Shown in pieces: positions 43,791 through 53,085 of a DNA stretch of 64,000 bases; positions within the stretch are counted from its first letter, which is position 1, and each line of letters starts with the position of its first letter. A program made the translations under genes and the position numbers. Under the pieces are notes generated by a model. That model saw nothing but the letters and a program-made list of their open reading frames with translations, was not told the origin of the DNA and searched no databases. This DNA is from Stieleria bergensis (lineage in GTDB: Bacteria > Planctomycetota > Planctomycetia > Pirellulales > Pirellulaceae): positions 6,036,816-6,100,815 of the forward strand of contig CP036272.1 in NCBI GenBank assembly GCA_007745635.1, in the 5' to 3' direction.

Positions 43791-44548
43791 TGACTGAAAC
43801 AAAAATCAATGGCATCTCTTTGGTTGTAGCCCCGGATGCAAACGCAGCCGCTGCCATCGTCGCCGATCGGTTCGCCAGCCTGATCACCGCCAACCCACAA
43901 GCTGTTTTGGGACTGGCTACCGGTGGAACCCCCGTGCAAACCTACCAACAGTTGGTACAAAAGGTTCAACAGGGGCAACTCAGTTTTCAATCCGTGCAGT
44001 CCTTTAACTTGGACGAATACGTCGGCTTGAAAGGCGATCACCCGCAAAGTTATCGCAGCTTCATGAATGAAAACCTGTTCCATCAAGTCGATATCAATCT
44101 TGATCGAACGCACGTTCCAGATGGCGCGGCTGCTGACCTCGCTGATCAGTGCCAGAGCTACGAAGCGATGATTCGCGAAGCAGGCGGTATCGATCTGCAA
44201 CTGCTGGGCATTGGGCTGAACGGACACATTGCGTTCAATGAACCCGGATCGGCCGCCGACAGCCGGACGCGCCTTGTCGATTTGACCGCCAATACGATTC
44301 AGGCCAACGCGCGCTTCTTTGACACCATCGATGAAGTGCCCAAGCAAGCGGTGACGATGGGCATTGGCACCATCATGGAATCCAAAGGCATCGTCTTGCT
44401 TGCCACCGGCGAAGGCAAATCGCATGCTGTTGAACGCATGATTCAAGGTCCGGTTGATGTTGAACTCCCCGCATCAATCTTACAACAGCACCCGTCGCTA
44501 ACGGTTGTGACCGACCCAGCGGCTGCCAGCCAGATTCAAATGGCGTGA
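43790..44548 (+). CDS. nagB: Glucosamine-6-phosphate deaminase
   Basis: Converts glucosamine 6-phosphate to fructose 6-phosphate and ammonia. 252 residues from the ATG at 43790 (TAATG overlap with the HD gene). The in-frame ATG at 43781 would add three residues but stands too close to the GGAAGAG at 43772-43778. Motifs are LGLATGGTPVQTY (phosphate loop), SFNLDEYVGL (catalytic Asp) and GIGLNGHIAFNEPGS (catalytic His). VTMGIGTIMESK and LLATGEGKS fit NagB rather than 6-phosphogluconolactonase. No nagA is next to it. Confidence 0.93.
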   Translation: MTETKINGISLVVAPDANAAAAIVADRFASLITANPQAVLGLATGGTPVQTYQQLVQKVQQGQLSFQSVQSFNLDEYVGLKGDHPQSYRSFMNENLFHQVDINLDRTHVPDGAAADLADQCQSYEAMIREAGGIDLQLLGIGLNGHIAFNEPGSAADSRTRLVDLTANTIQANARFFDTIDEVPKQAVTMGIGTIMESKGIVLLATGEGKSHAVERMIQGPVDVELPASILQQHPSLTVVTDPAAASQIQMA

Positions 44549-45666
44549 AACAAGAACGCAAACCGTTTAAAGACTCCTTTGATCAACAGACCGCACAGAC
44601 CATTGCCCAGCAGGTCTCGGCGGTTCACAAGCGGTTTGATCAAGACACGTTTGTCCAGCGTTGCTGCCACCAGCTGAAAACGCTGGAGCTTCAGGATCGG
44701 ATCAAGCAGTTTGCCGCTGCATTGCGGCTAAGCCTGCCCAAACCCTATCCTGCGGCGATCAACGTGTTGGTTCGATCACTGCCACCGCCTTTGGAGCGTT
44801 GCGAAGGATTCACCAATCACTTCCACCTCTGGCCCTACGGACAATTGATCGCCGAACATGGCCTGCCGCACTTCGAGGAATCGTTTGCAGCGATGACAGC
44901 GCTAACGCGATGCTTTTCCGCTGAATTTGCCATCCGACCATTCGTCGAATCACTGCCAGACCAAACGTTCTCCCGATTGCAATCGCTGACCCAACACGAC
45001 GACGCTCATGTGCGTCGCTGGTGCAGCGAAGGCACTCGACCACGATTGCCTTGGGGCCGGAAACTGCAGGCGTTAATCGATGATCCGTCACCGATTTTTC
45101 CGATCCTCGATGCCCTGGTCGATGATCCTGAACTGTATGTTCGCAGGTCGGTTGCCAATAACTTGAACGACATTGCCAAAGACCATCCCGACCAGATCGT
45201 CGACTGGGTCGCCGAACGCTATGCCCCCGATCAGCCGCATCGGGTGACCTTGGCAACTCAGGCACTACGCACCTTGATCAAAGACGGACATCCAGGTGCA
45301 TTAAAACTGCTGGGCTATCGACCAGGCGGCAAACTGGACACCGCGCTGAAGGTCGCCCCCAAACGCATCGCTCTGGGTCAGTCCGTCAAAATGCAAGCGA
45401 CGATCACGAACCTGGAAAAGTCAACGCGGCGTTTGATGATCGACTATGTCGTGCAATATGTTCGCCAAGGCGGCAAGACGGGCCGTAAAGTCTTCAAATG
45501 GAAAACGCTGGAACTCGCCGCTGGCCAGTCGTGTACCATTGAGAAACAGCATCCCATGAAAGCCACCACGGTGCGGCGACTGTATTCCGGCAAACACACC
45601 GTCGGCCTGCAAATCAATGGCAAAGTCCTGCAAGAAGCCGCTTTTCAATTCACAGGGACGCCCTAA
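44545..45666 (+). CDS. AlkC-like DNA alkylation repair HEAT-repeat protein
   Basis: A 373-residue protein starting with GTG at 44545, overlapping the nagB stop (GTGA). The family is indicated by FHLWPYGQLIAEHGLPHFEESFAAMTALT and HDDAHVRRWCSEGTRPRLPWG, followed by HEAT-like helices (LYVRRSVANNLNDIAKDHPD). The last 100 residues form a beta-rich extension (KTGRKVFKWKTLEL), as in AlkC types with an Ig-like tail. AlkC and AlkD remove 3-methyladenine-type lesions without base flipping. The pairing with sugar metabolism and an HD hydrolase is not explained by known pathways. Confidence 0.82.
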   Translation: MKQERKPFKDSFDQQTAQTIAQQVSAVHKRFDQDTFVQRCCHQLKTLELQDRIKQFAAALRLSLPKPYPAAINVLVRSLPPPLERCEGFTNHFHLWPYGQLIAEHGLPHFEESFAAMTALTRCFSAEFAIRPFVESLPDQTFSRLQSLTQHDDAHVRRWCSEGTRPRLPWGRKLQALIDDPSPIFPILDALVDDPELYVRRSVANNLNDIAKDHPDQIVDWVAERYAPDQPHRVTLATQALRTLIKDGHPGALKLLGYRPGGKLDTALKVAPKRIALGQSVKMQATITNLEKSTRRLMIDYVVQYVRQGGKTGRKVFKWKTLELAAGQSCTIEKQHPMKATTVRRLYSGKHTVGLQINGKVLQEAAFQFTGTP

Positions 45667-45748
45667 AGTTTCATAACGGTTGCTGGATGACGGTTGCTGA
45701 TCTCAACGCTGGTAAGGACTGCCCTTTCAACGCTCCCCCCAAGAACTC

Positions 45749-46804
45749 ATGACAAACACTCCACCGCATTCCGAAGTAGCCATTGTTGGCGGAGGGCCGA
45801 TCGGCTTGGAACTGGGCGTTGCCTTACAGCGTGCTGGAGTTTCCTTTCAAATTCTAGAAGCAGGGACGATCGGCAACACCATCGCCTGGTGGGCTCCTCA
45901 AACACGCTGGTTCAGCAGCAATGAACGAATCTCCATTGCCAGTGTCCCACTGCTGACCATCGATCAATCGAAAGCAACTCGCGAACAATACCTGAACTAC
46001 TTGCGCGGTGTCGTCAGCCAGTTTGACCTTCCGATACGAACCTTTTGCCGGGTTCAATCGATTGAAACGGCGGGCAATGCGTTGCAACTGATTTCCAGTT
46101 GCCATGACCAAACCGTCACCTACACGGCCAAAAACGTTGTGCTGGCAATCGGCGGCACGGACTTCAATCGCACACTGGGCATTCCCGGCGAACAGCTGCC
46201 ACACGTTGATGGCTATCTGCGTGAAACGCATCGCTACCACGGTCGACGCGTCCTGATTGTGGGCGGTCGAAACAGCGCCGTCGAAGCCGCCTTGCGTTTG
46301 CATCATGTTGGCGCCCGCGTCACACTTTGCCATCGCGGGCCCTCGATCCCCGAAGATGGAATCAAATACTGGCTGTTACCAGAGATCAATGGTCTGATTC
46401 GCACGGGGCGGATTGAGGCATACTTCAACTGCCAACCGGAACGCATCACTGAACAGAGCGTGGATCTCAAACGGCACGATGGCGAATTGATCACCGTGGA
46501 CTGCGAGGATGTGTTGACGCTTATCGGCTATGGGCAAGACAAAACACTGCTTCGAAACGCCGGTGTCGAACTGATTGGGGAAACACAACGCCCGATGTTT
46601 GACCCTCAGACCATGCAGACCAATGTGCCGGGCATTTATGTTGCAGGTACAGCCATCGCAGGCACTCAAACCAGTCACTACAAAACGTTCCTGGAAAACT
46701 GCCACGATCATGTCGATCGCATTGTGGCTGACCTGACCGGCGGAAACTATTCCGAGAGTGAGCCGGAATTCATGAAACAGATTGAAGCGTTGCCAGAGAG
46801 CTGA
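45749..46804 (+). CDS. FAD-dependent pyridine nucleotide-disulfide oxidoreductase, YpdA-like
   Basis: A 351-residue flavoprotein with an N-terminal FAD motif (VAIVGGGPIGLELG), a second dinucleotide motif (VLIVGGRNSAVEAAL) and the C-terminal FAD element (GIYVAGTAIAGTQ). It lacks a CxxC redox pair between the two, unlike thioredoxin reductase. That combination, with GGTDFNRTLGIPGE and FENCHDHV, fits the YpdA type, which in Firmicutes reduces bacillithiol disulfide. Whether this organism makes bacillithiol cannot be judged here. It meets the convergent miaA with no intergenic base. Confidence 0.75.
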   Translation: MTNTPPHSEVAIVGGGPIGLELGVALQRAGVSFQILEAGTIGNTIAWWAPQTRWFSSNERISIASVPLLTIDQSKATREQYLNYLRGVVSQFDLPIRTFCRVQSIETAGNALQLISSCHDQTVTYTAKNVVLAIGGTDFNRTLGIPGEQLPHVDGYLRETHRYHGRRVLIVGGRNSAVEAALRLHHVGARVTLCHRGPSIPEDGIKYWLLPEINGLIRTGRIEAYFNCQPERITEQSVDLKRHDGELITVDCEDVLTLIGYGQDKTLLRNAGVELIGETQRPMFDPQTMQTNVPGIYVAGTAIAGTQTSHYKTFLENCHDHVDRIVADLTGGNYSESEPEFMKQIEALPES

Positions 46805-47815
46805 TCACTGCGAACCGGCCAACGCCTGCCGATGCTGCAAGATCGTCTCGATCAATTCGTCGGTGCTGGTTGATTCGTTGACGGTCAGCGCGGTGATTTC
46901 GGTAAAGGAACGGAACCAAGTTTCCTGCCGCTTGGCCAATTGACGGGTGTGAATCGCAACTTGTTCGCGCAGATCAGATTCGTCTTGATCGCTGTCCAGC
47001 CACTGAATCACCTCCCGATAGCCGACGGCCTGTCCCGCTGTCCTGGACAGCGTTCCATACTGCTCGATCAGACTTCGAACCTCATCGACCAATCCATCCT
47101 GAAACATTGCTTCAACGCGCTGGTTGATTCGTTGGTGCAACTTCGGCCGTGGATGCTGGAGCGAATACACCTGACACTCAGCGGCTGGACGAGCCACATC
47201 GAATTGCGTCTGGCGATGGCTGAGCGGCACACCGGTTGACTTGGCGACCTCCAATGCTCTGACGATTCGGCGCACATCGTTCGCTTCGATGCGAGTTGCC
47301 GACAGCGGATCGACTTGCTGCAAACGCCGCATCAAGGCTTCCACACCATGCTGCTGCACATCGGCTTCAACCGCATTACGGAATTCCCAATCAGGCGGTG
47401 GCCCCGCATCAAAGCCGCGCAAGATACCTTTCAAGAACATCGGGGTTCCACCGACAAAAATGGGCACCTTCCCTCGGTCCAAAATGTCTTGCACGCATTG
47501 ATGGGCCAGTTGCATGTAATGAGCCACACTGAAGTCCTGATCCGGTTCAACAAGATCGATCAGGTGATGCACCGCCAGTTGCCGCTGCTGGGCAGTGGGC
47601 TTGGCGGTGCCAATGTCCATGCCTTTGTAAACGGCAATCGAATCCAGAGACAACAGTTCGCCGTCGACGCGGTTGGCCAGCTCGATGGCCAAGGCACTCT
47701 TGCCCGATGCTGTCGCCCCGGTGATCACCATCGCATTGTCAATCAACCCTGGCCAGCAATCCGGCTCTGACAGGGAAGAACGCGACTCGGATAGGTCGTG
47801 CGATGATTCGGGCAT
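46805..47815 (-). CDS. miaA: tRNA dimethylallyltransferase
   Basis: Adds the dimethylallyl group to A37 of tRNAs reading UNN codons. Motifs are the P-loop GATASGKSALA, SLDSIAVYKGMDIGTAKP, HHLIDLVEPDQDFSVAHY, the prenyl-site GGTPMFLKGILRG and DVRRIVRALEV. The ATG at 47815 gives 336 residues; the frame remains open to a GTG at 47860, and neither start has a clear ribosome-binding site. About 30 residues precede the P-loop, longer than usual, so an internal start is also possible. It converges exactly with the YpdA-like gene. Confidence 0.93.
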   Translation of the reverse strand: MPESSHDLSESRSSLSEPDCWPGLIDNAMVITGATASGKSALAIELANRVDGELLSLDSIAVYKGMDIGTAKPTAQQRQLAVHHLIDLVEPDQDFSVAHYMQLAHQCVQDILDRGKVPIFVGGTPMFLKGILRGFDAGPPPDWEFRNAVEADVQQHGVEALMRRLQQVDPLSATRIEANDVRRIVRALEVAKSTGVPLSHRQTQFDVARPAAECQVYSLQHPRPKLHQRINQRVEAMFQDGLVDEVRSLIEQYGTLSRTAGQAVGYREVIQWLDSDQDESDLREQVAIHTRQLAKRQETWFRSFTEITALTVNESTSTDELIETILQHRQALAGSQ

Positions 47816-48138
47816 TCCAGGGCAAACTTCAGGTGAGAAACCGATCGGGCCAGCGTGCACTAAGCTCGTTCAACGAACTCAAAGGCAACGATTGTGCCAG
47901 ATGAGAGGACAATGTATTTTGACCGAAAGATAACGACTGTTGATGCCCCAGTGAAGTTGTGTAATGCCCCTTCCAGTTATAGAAATCCGTCAACCGTGGC
48001 CACCTCACCGGCTGGCTGAAATCCCAAAAGCCAAACTGAACCGATTGGACAAAGCAGGCGACCGCTGAGGGTGGGATAACCAATCGGCAACGGCAATTTA
48101 CCCCAACCAAGCTTATCCGCGTGTTACACTTGAGGGCT

Positions 48139-48723
48139 ATGGGAATCACGTACTTCAAACGCTATCGCATGGAATCCAGCCTCCGTGACTGGCAGTCTGA
48201 CCATGCGCCCCGTTTGCCAGAGGACTACTTTCTGGTCCCCTTCGCACCCAGCCTGATTCGCGAACATGCCCAGGCAAAATTCAACAGCTTTCGCGAGGAG
48301 CTTGACGCGATTGTCTTTCCGTGCCTCTCCAATTTGGAAGGCTGCCTGCGGTTGATGAAAGAGATCAGCAACCGCTCAGATTTTGTCCCGGCGGCAACAT
48401 GGCTGATTCGCCATCGCATCCAGAGCGAACCAGACGGCCCCGTTCACTGGCACCCTGTCGGCACGATTCAAGGACTGAGCCTTGATGGCTGGGGCGCGAT
48501 CCAAAACCTGGGCATCGATCCAGATCATCGAGGCAAAGGCTTAGGCAGTGTGCTGCTTGCCAATGCCGCCAGTGGCTTTCGCGCCATGGGGCTGCCCAGA
48601 ATGCATCTCGAAGTGACAACCGAAAACGAAGGTGCGATCCGCCTGTACCATCGCAAAGGATTCCATCGGACCAAGATCGTCTACAAAGCCGCAGACGTTA
48701 CCGGTGCTCGCGAATGTGTTTGA
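48139..48723 (+). CDS. GNAT family N-acetyltransferase
   Basis: A 194-residue acetyltransferase. The conserved core is in the C-terminal half: IQNLGIDPDHRGKGLGSVLLANAASGF carries the acetyl-CoA pyrophosphate loop (R/Q-x2-G-x-G/A form, here RGKGLG), and MHLEVTTENEGAIRLYHRKGFHRTKIVYK is the typical last strands and helix. The N-terminal half (YFKRYRMESSLRD) is a family-specific region I do not recognise. The ATG at 48139 has GAGG a few bases upstream; a GTG at 48121 is an alternative. The substrate is unknown. Stands alone. Confidence 0.85.
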   Translation: MGITYFKRYRMESSLRDWQSDHAPRLPEDYFLVPFAPSLIREHAQAKFNSFREELDAIVFPCLSNLEGCLRLMKEISNRSDFVPAATWLIRHRIQSEPDGPVHWHPVGTIQGLSLDGWGAIQNLGIDPDHRGKGLGSVLLANAASGFRAMGLPRMHLEVTTENEGAIRLYHRKGFHRTKIVYKAADVTGARECV

Positions 48724-48781
48724 ACTCGTGACGACCTCGTGACCAGAATCGCGTTCAACGGATCAGCCACTCTATCGACGC

Positions 48782-49012
48782 TCACCCACCGCGTCGCTCC
48801 TTGCCCAACTTTGCTGCACCGTACAACCAGAACGGTGCCACGATCGCCGGAATCAACACGCCCAGCCCTGATCCAATCATGCCGGCACGCTTCTCTTTTT
48901 GGCGATTGGGAATGTCCAGCTGAAACAACGTGTACAGAGCGATGAAGCCGGCGATGATCCCCAATGGAAAAACAATCGCAGAAACAATCATGGCAAGCTT
49001 AAAGTGCTTCAT
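48782..49012 (-). CDS. Small two-helix membrane protein
   Basis: A 76-residue protein with two hydrophobic helices, LAMIVSAIVFPLGIIAGFIALYTLF and SGLGVLIPAIVAPFWLYGAA, separated by a basic loop (PNRQKEKRAG), and a basic C-terminus. Composition and codon use look genuine. I do not recognise a family. It is divergent from the glycoside hydrolase gene. Confidence 0.55.
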   Translation of the reverse strand: MKHFKLAMIVSAIVFPLGIIAGFIALYTLFQLDIPNRQKEKRAGMIGSGLGVLIPAIVAPFWLYGAAKLGKERRGG

Positions 49013-49130
49013 CGGTGCCCCCTTGCGTTGCGTTTTGACACCGAACAGGGGTGTGGAACGCTGGAAAATAGGAATTAGAATGACGCCATTCTATTCGACT
49101 TGCTAACAGTCTGCCCTAGGTGACCCGCCG

Positions 49131-50954
49131 ATGACCATTGCTTTGCACCGATTCACATGTTTCTGTAGCTGGATGTTCGCACTCGCTGCGATCATCAGCA
49201 GCCCCGTTGCTGCGCAATCTGTCGTCAAACTCCAACAGGATGGCGCGGCGTTCCAACTGATCGTTGATGGCCAACCGTTTCGCGTCAAAGGCGTCGGCGG
49301 CAGCGAGTCGCTAGAGTTGCTGGCCCAGCAGGGCGGCAACTCCATTCGCACCTGGGACTTTGAAGGCATCGAACCGCTGCTGGACAAAGCTCATCAACAG
49401 GGCTTGAAGGTCTGTGTCGGCATGTGGCTGGGGCATCCCAGACATGGATTCAATTATCACGACGAATCCAGCGTGCTGACACAAGCGGAGCGCTGCCTTG
49501 CCGCAGTCAAACGTTTCAAGGACCACCCCGCCGTGTTGCTCTGGGGCATTGGCAATGAAATGGAAGGCGACGGAAAAGATCCCTCGATCTGGATGGCCGT
49601 GGATCAGATTGCGCGAGAGATCAAAGCCATTGACCCCAATCATCCCACGATGACCGTGATCGCTGAACTGGGCGAACACAAACTTCAAAGCATTGATCGC
49701 TTCTGCCCCAACGTTGATATCGTCGGCGTGAACTCCTATGCAGGCATTCCGTCCCTGGCCGGACGCTACCGAGAGTCTGGAATCAAAAAGCCCTACATTG
49801 TCACCGAGCACGGGCCGAACGGTCCTTGGGAAGTTGGCAAGACAGACTGGGGCAGCCCGATGGAAGCGACCAGTACAGTCAAGGCCCAACGCTACCTGGC
49901 AGGCTATCAATCGACGGCCCAGCAAGATGCCGATCAATGCCTGGGCACCTACGCGTTCTTATGGGGACAGAAGCAAGAAACCACAGCAACTTGGTTTGGC
50001 ATGCTGCTACCCGATGGCAGTCGCTTGCAAGCCATTGACGCGCTCAGTCAAGCGTGGACCGGGAAACCTGTGGCCAATCGATGCCCCCAGATCCAGGCCT
50101 TGCAGGCAGACCAAACCGGACGCTTCAAACCGGGCCAATCCTTCCTGGCCACTCTGAAGGCAATTGACCCCGAGCAAGATGAATTACAAGTGACCTGGGT
50201 GCTGCGAAGCGACGCCGGGACGATTGGAGTGGGCGGTGATGCCCAAGCCGCTGAAGCGTCGATTCGCGATGCGATCGACGTCCAACCTGGAAACGTCGCC
50301 GAGCAGTATCAAGCCAAAGTAACGATTCCGGAAAATGGGGGTGGCTATCGACTGTACGCCTATGTTCGCGATGCCAGCAAAGGCGCAGCGGTGGCAAACT
50401 TGCCGTTCCATGTTGATGCACCCGTCAAGCCCGTCGATGCTCCCAAAGCCAAGCTACCCTACGTCGTGTATGGGGAATCCAAGAGCGGCGATGTTTATGT
50501 TCCCTCGGGTCACATGGGAAACACACAGGCCATCAAGCTTGTCCCCGATCACAAAGACCAAGCCAAGACCGGCAAGTCGTGTTTGCAAGTTCAATACAAT
50601 GCCGGTCAAGATTGGAGCGGAGTGCTTTGGCAATCACCGGAACAAGACTGGGACGGTAAGCTTCCCGGAGGTTTGAATCTGAGTGGAGCAAGGGCGTTAG
50701 AGTTCTGGGCTCGTGGTGAAAAGGGCGGTGAGGTCGTCAACTTTCAAGTCGGTGGAATTGAGGGCGATCAACCCTACGTTGACAGTGCGCGGGCCAACTT
50801 GCCCGAAGTGCGATTGACTTCACAATGGAAAAAGTACCGCATCGACCTGACGGGCAAAGACCTCCGTCGCATCAAGACCGGCTTCGGATACTCCCTCGCC
50901 GGCCAGGGCACCCCCGTCGTCTTTTACATAGACCAAATTCAGTACGTTCCCTAA
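49131..50954 (+). CDS. Secreted glycoside hydrolase (clan GH-A, GH2/GH5-like barrel)
   Basis: A 607-residue exported enzyme with a signal peptide at about 1-29 (MFALAAIISSPVAAQ). The TIM barrel shows both clan GH-A glutamates: acid/base Glu143 in LLWGIGNEMEG and nucleophile Glu226 in YIVTEHGPNG. NSIRTWDFEGIEPLLDKAHQQGLKV and HPRHGFNYHD also match this clan. From about 310 a beta-sandwich linker follows, and from about 440 a carbohydrate-binding-like domain (SCLQVQYNAGQDWSGVLW, ALEFWARGEKGGEVVNFQVG, WKKYRIDLTGKDL). The polysaccharide attacked is unknown; beta-1,3-glucanosyl or mannan-type activity would be guesses. The stop is followed directly by the dispersed repeat. Confidence 0.85.
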   Translation: MTIALHRFTCFCSWMFALAAIISSPVAAQSVVKLQQDGAAFQLIVDGQPFRVKGVGGSESLELLAQQGGNSIRTWDFEGIEPLLDKAHQQGLKVCVGMWLGHPRHGFNYHDESSVLTQAERCLAAVKRFKDHPAVLLWGIGNEMEGDGKDPSIWMAVDQIAREIKAIDPNHPTMTVIAELGEHKLQSIDRFCPNVDIVGVNSYAGIPSLAGRYRESGIKKPYIVTEHGPNGPWEVGKTDWGSPMEATSTVKAQRYLAGYQSTAQQDADQCLGTYAFLWGQKQETTATWFGMLLPDGSRLQAIDALSQAWTGKPVANRCPQIQALQADQTGRFKPGQSFLATLKAIDPEQDELQVTWVLRSDAGTIGVGGDAQAAEASIRDAIDVQPGNVAEQYQAKVTIPENGGGYRLYAYVRDASKGAAVANLPFHVDAPVKPVDAPKAKLPYVVYGESKSGDVYVPSGHMGNTQAIKLVPDHKDQAKTGKSCLQVQYNAGQDWSGVLWQSPEQDWDGKLPGGLNLSGARALEFWARGEKGGEVVNFQVGGIEGDQPYVDSARANLPEVRLTSQWKKYRIDLTGKDLRRIKTGFGYSLAGQGTPVVFYIDQIQYVP

Positions 50955-50976
50955 CCCCAGCCGCCAGCCCAGTTCC

Positions 50977-51087
50977 CATCAGCTGTTTTGGCGTTCACCA
51001 CGCCCAATCAGCAACACCCTCCCGCCAGCGGGAGCGGGTTCAGTCAACGGTTCTTTTCAGCAACACCCTCCCGCCAGCGGGAGCGGC
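50977..51087. repeat. Composite dispersed repeat, copy ii
   Basis: ATCAGCTGTTTTGGCGTTCA (module A) is followed by two copies of ACACCCTCCCGCCAGCGGGA separated by about 50 bases, the second ending at about 51087. The palindrome CTCCCGC-CA-GCGGGAG can form a 7-bp stem. Compared with other copies, the central two bases are CA instead of TT or AA. Confidence 0.75.
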
Positions 51088-51098
51088 TGTGTTAGATG

Positions 51099-51939
<841 letters not shown>

Positions 51940-52365
51940 TCATGACCTGCCCTCCCGGTTCACCCGCAAGACCGATGACTGCTGTGGCGACAATTGATTA
52001 ACGATCCGCTTCAAACCCTCTTTCAACGTGGCGCCACCAAAGTTAATCAACAATCCCACCTGAAGATTCATCAGCCGAATGTACGTCAAGGTTTGTTTCG
52101 CATGCACCGGCGCCAACTTCTCAACTGATTTCAATTCCACCACCACGCAATCTTCAACCAGTAAGTCAATTCTCAACCCCTCCTGAAACAACATCCCGTC
52201 ATATTCAAACTCAACGGTCTTTTGCCGTTGAACTCTCAAGCCACGTCGCTCCAGAGCGCGCGCCAGCACCACCTCATAAACCGATTCCATTAAGCCCGGC
52301 CCCAGCTCTTTATGAATCCGTATCGACTCATCAATCACAATCCCAGTGATTTCGTCCAATTCCAT
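51940..52365 (-). CDS. GxxExxY family protein
   Basis: A 141-residue protein with the name-giving motif LGPGLMESVYEVVL, followed by LRVQRQKTVEFEYDG, GLRIDLLVEDCVVVELKSVEKL and MNLQVGLLINFGG. The ID...VELKS arrangement resembles a PD-(D/E)xK nuclease fold; the function of the family is not established. The ATG at 52365 is chosen because GGAGAG lies nine bases upstream; the longer frame to 52413 adds 16 residues without similarity. Its upstream side carries a duplicated block and a long inverted repeat (52447-52697). Confidence 0.88.
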   Translation of the reverse strand: MELDEITGIVIDESIRIHKELGPGLMESVYEVVLARALERRGLRVQRQKTVEFEYDGMLFQEGLRIDLLVEDCVVVELKSVEKLAPVHAKQTLTYIRLMNLQVGLLINFGGATLKEGLKRIVNQLSPQQSSVLRVNREGRS

Positions 52366-52446
52366 CCTTTTACTCTCCGTGTTGATCACAGGTGCACAGA
52401 CGAAACTGCACACATCCCAATATCATGACGCCATCGCCCAAGCAGC

Positions 52447-52671
52447 TCGACAATCCGATCGTTTCCCGTTTTTAATTCCATGTCAATCCCAGGGAGTAGG
52501 ACTCACGCGGTGGCGCGGAGGAGGGCGCTGGAAATAAATGGACGACATCTCCCGATGCAGATCGACAATCCGATCGTTTCCCGTTTTTAATTCCATGCCA
52601 ATCCCAGGGATTTAGGACTCACGCGGAGACGCGGTGGCGCGGAGGAGGGTGCTGGAAATAAATGGACGGCA
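52447..52671. repeat. Direct duplication of about 100 bp, 115-bp period
   Basis: The block beginning TCGACAATCCGATCGTTTCC at 52447 recurs at 52562. Both copies continue with TTAATTCCATGYCAATCCCA, GGACTCACGCGG, GGCGCGGAGGAGGG and CTGGAAATAAATGGACG. The second copy has an extra GAGACGCGG. In addition ATGACGCCATCKCCCAAGCA occurs at about 52425 and 52708, framing the block. Confidence 0.9.
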
Positions 52672-52697
52672 CTCCGCGCCTCCGCGCCCCCGCGTGA
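52619..52697. repeat. Long imperfect inverted repeat (26-bp arms) upstream of GxxExxY
   Basis: The arm at 52619-52644 (TCACGCGGAGACGCGG...) and the arm at 52672-52697 (...CCGCGCCCCCGCGTGA) match as inverted repeats at 23 of 26 positions, with a 27-base loop that holds GGAAATAAATGGA. As RNA or single-stranded DNA this would be a very stable GC-rich hairpin. Confidence 0.8.
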
Positions 52698-52756
52698 CAC
52701 TTTCATCATGACGCCATCTCCCAAGCAGCTAATGAGGAAACATCAGCGACGAGCTC

Positions 52757-52920
52757 ATCAGCCGTTTTGGTGTTCGCCACGGTTTTTGAAAGGGGCATTG
52801 CGGTTGGCGTTGCCAACCACTTCACCCTCACCTCGTTGACGCTCGACTCTCCCGCAAGCGGGAGAGTGCAGTTGACTGGGGCGTGCAAGCACAGCACCCT
52901 ACGGTTTTGCCAATCAGGCA
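52757..52920. repeat. Composite dispersed repeat, copy iii (uninterrupted)
   Basis: Module A (TCAGCCGTTTTGGTGTTCGC, from 52758) is followed by module B (ATTGCGGTTGGCGTTGCC, 52797-52814, then AACCACTTCA to 52824), CCCTCACCTCG, the perfect palindrome CTCTCCCGCAAGCGGGAGAG (52847-52866) and module D (GCGTGCAAGCACAGCACCCT, 52881-52900). This is the intact form of the copy that the group II intron splits at 61550/63471. Confidence 0.85.
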
Positions 52921-52953
52921 ACAAGAAATCGGGCCGAACGGCCATTTAAGAAG

Positions 52954-53027
52954 TGGGCGATACAGAATTCGAATCTGTGACCTCTGCCGTGTGAAAGCAG
53001 CGCTCTAACCAACTGAGCCAATCGCCC
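52954..53027 (-). tRNA. tRNA-Val (anticodon CAC)
   Basis: On the minus strand the 74 bases fold into a full cloverleaf: acceptor GGGCGAT/ATCGCCC, D stem GCTC/GAGC with AGTTGGTTA loop, anticodon stem CTGCT/GGCAG with loop TTCACAC (anticodon CAC, codon GUG), variable AGGTC, and T stem ACAGA/TCTGT with TTCGAAT. The discriminator base is A and CCA is not encoded. It lies between the dispersed repeat and a secreted-protein gene; tRNA genes often border variable regions, consistent with the debris on its downstream side. Confidence 0.95.
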
Positions 53028-53085
53028 TTGAAGACGCTTTGATGCGTGTGCGTCCAGTTTAGCAACCTTCTGGCCGATCGAAAAG

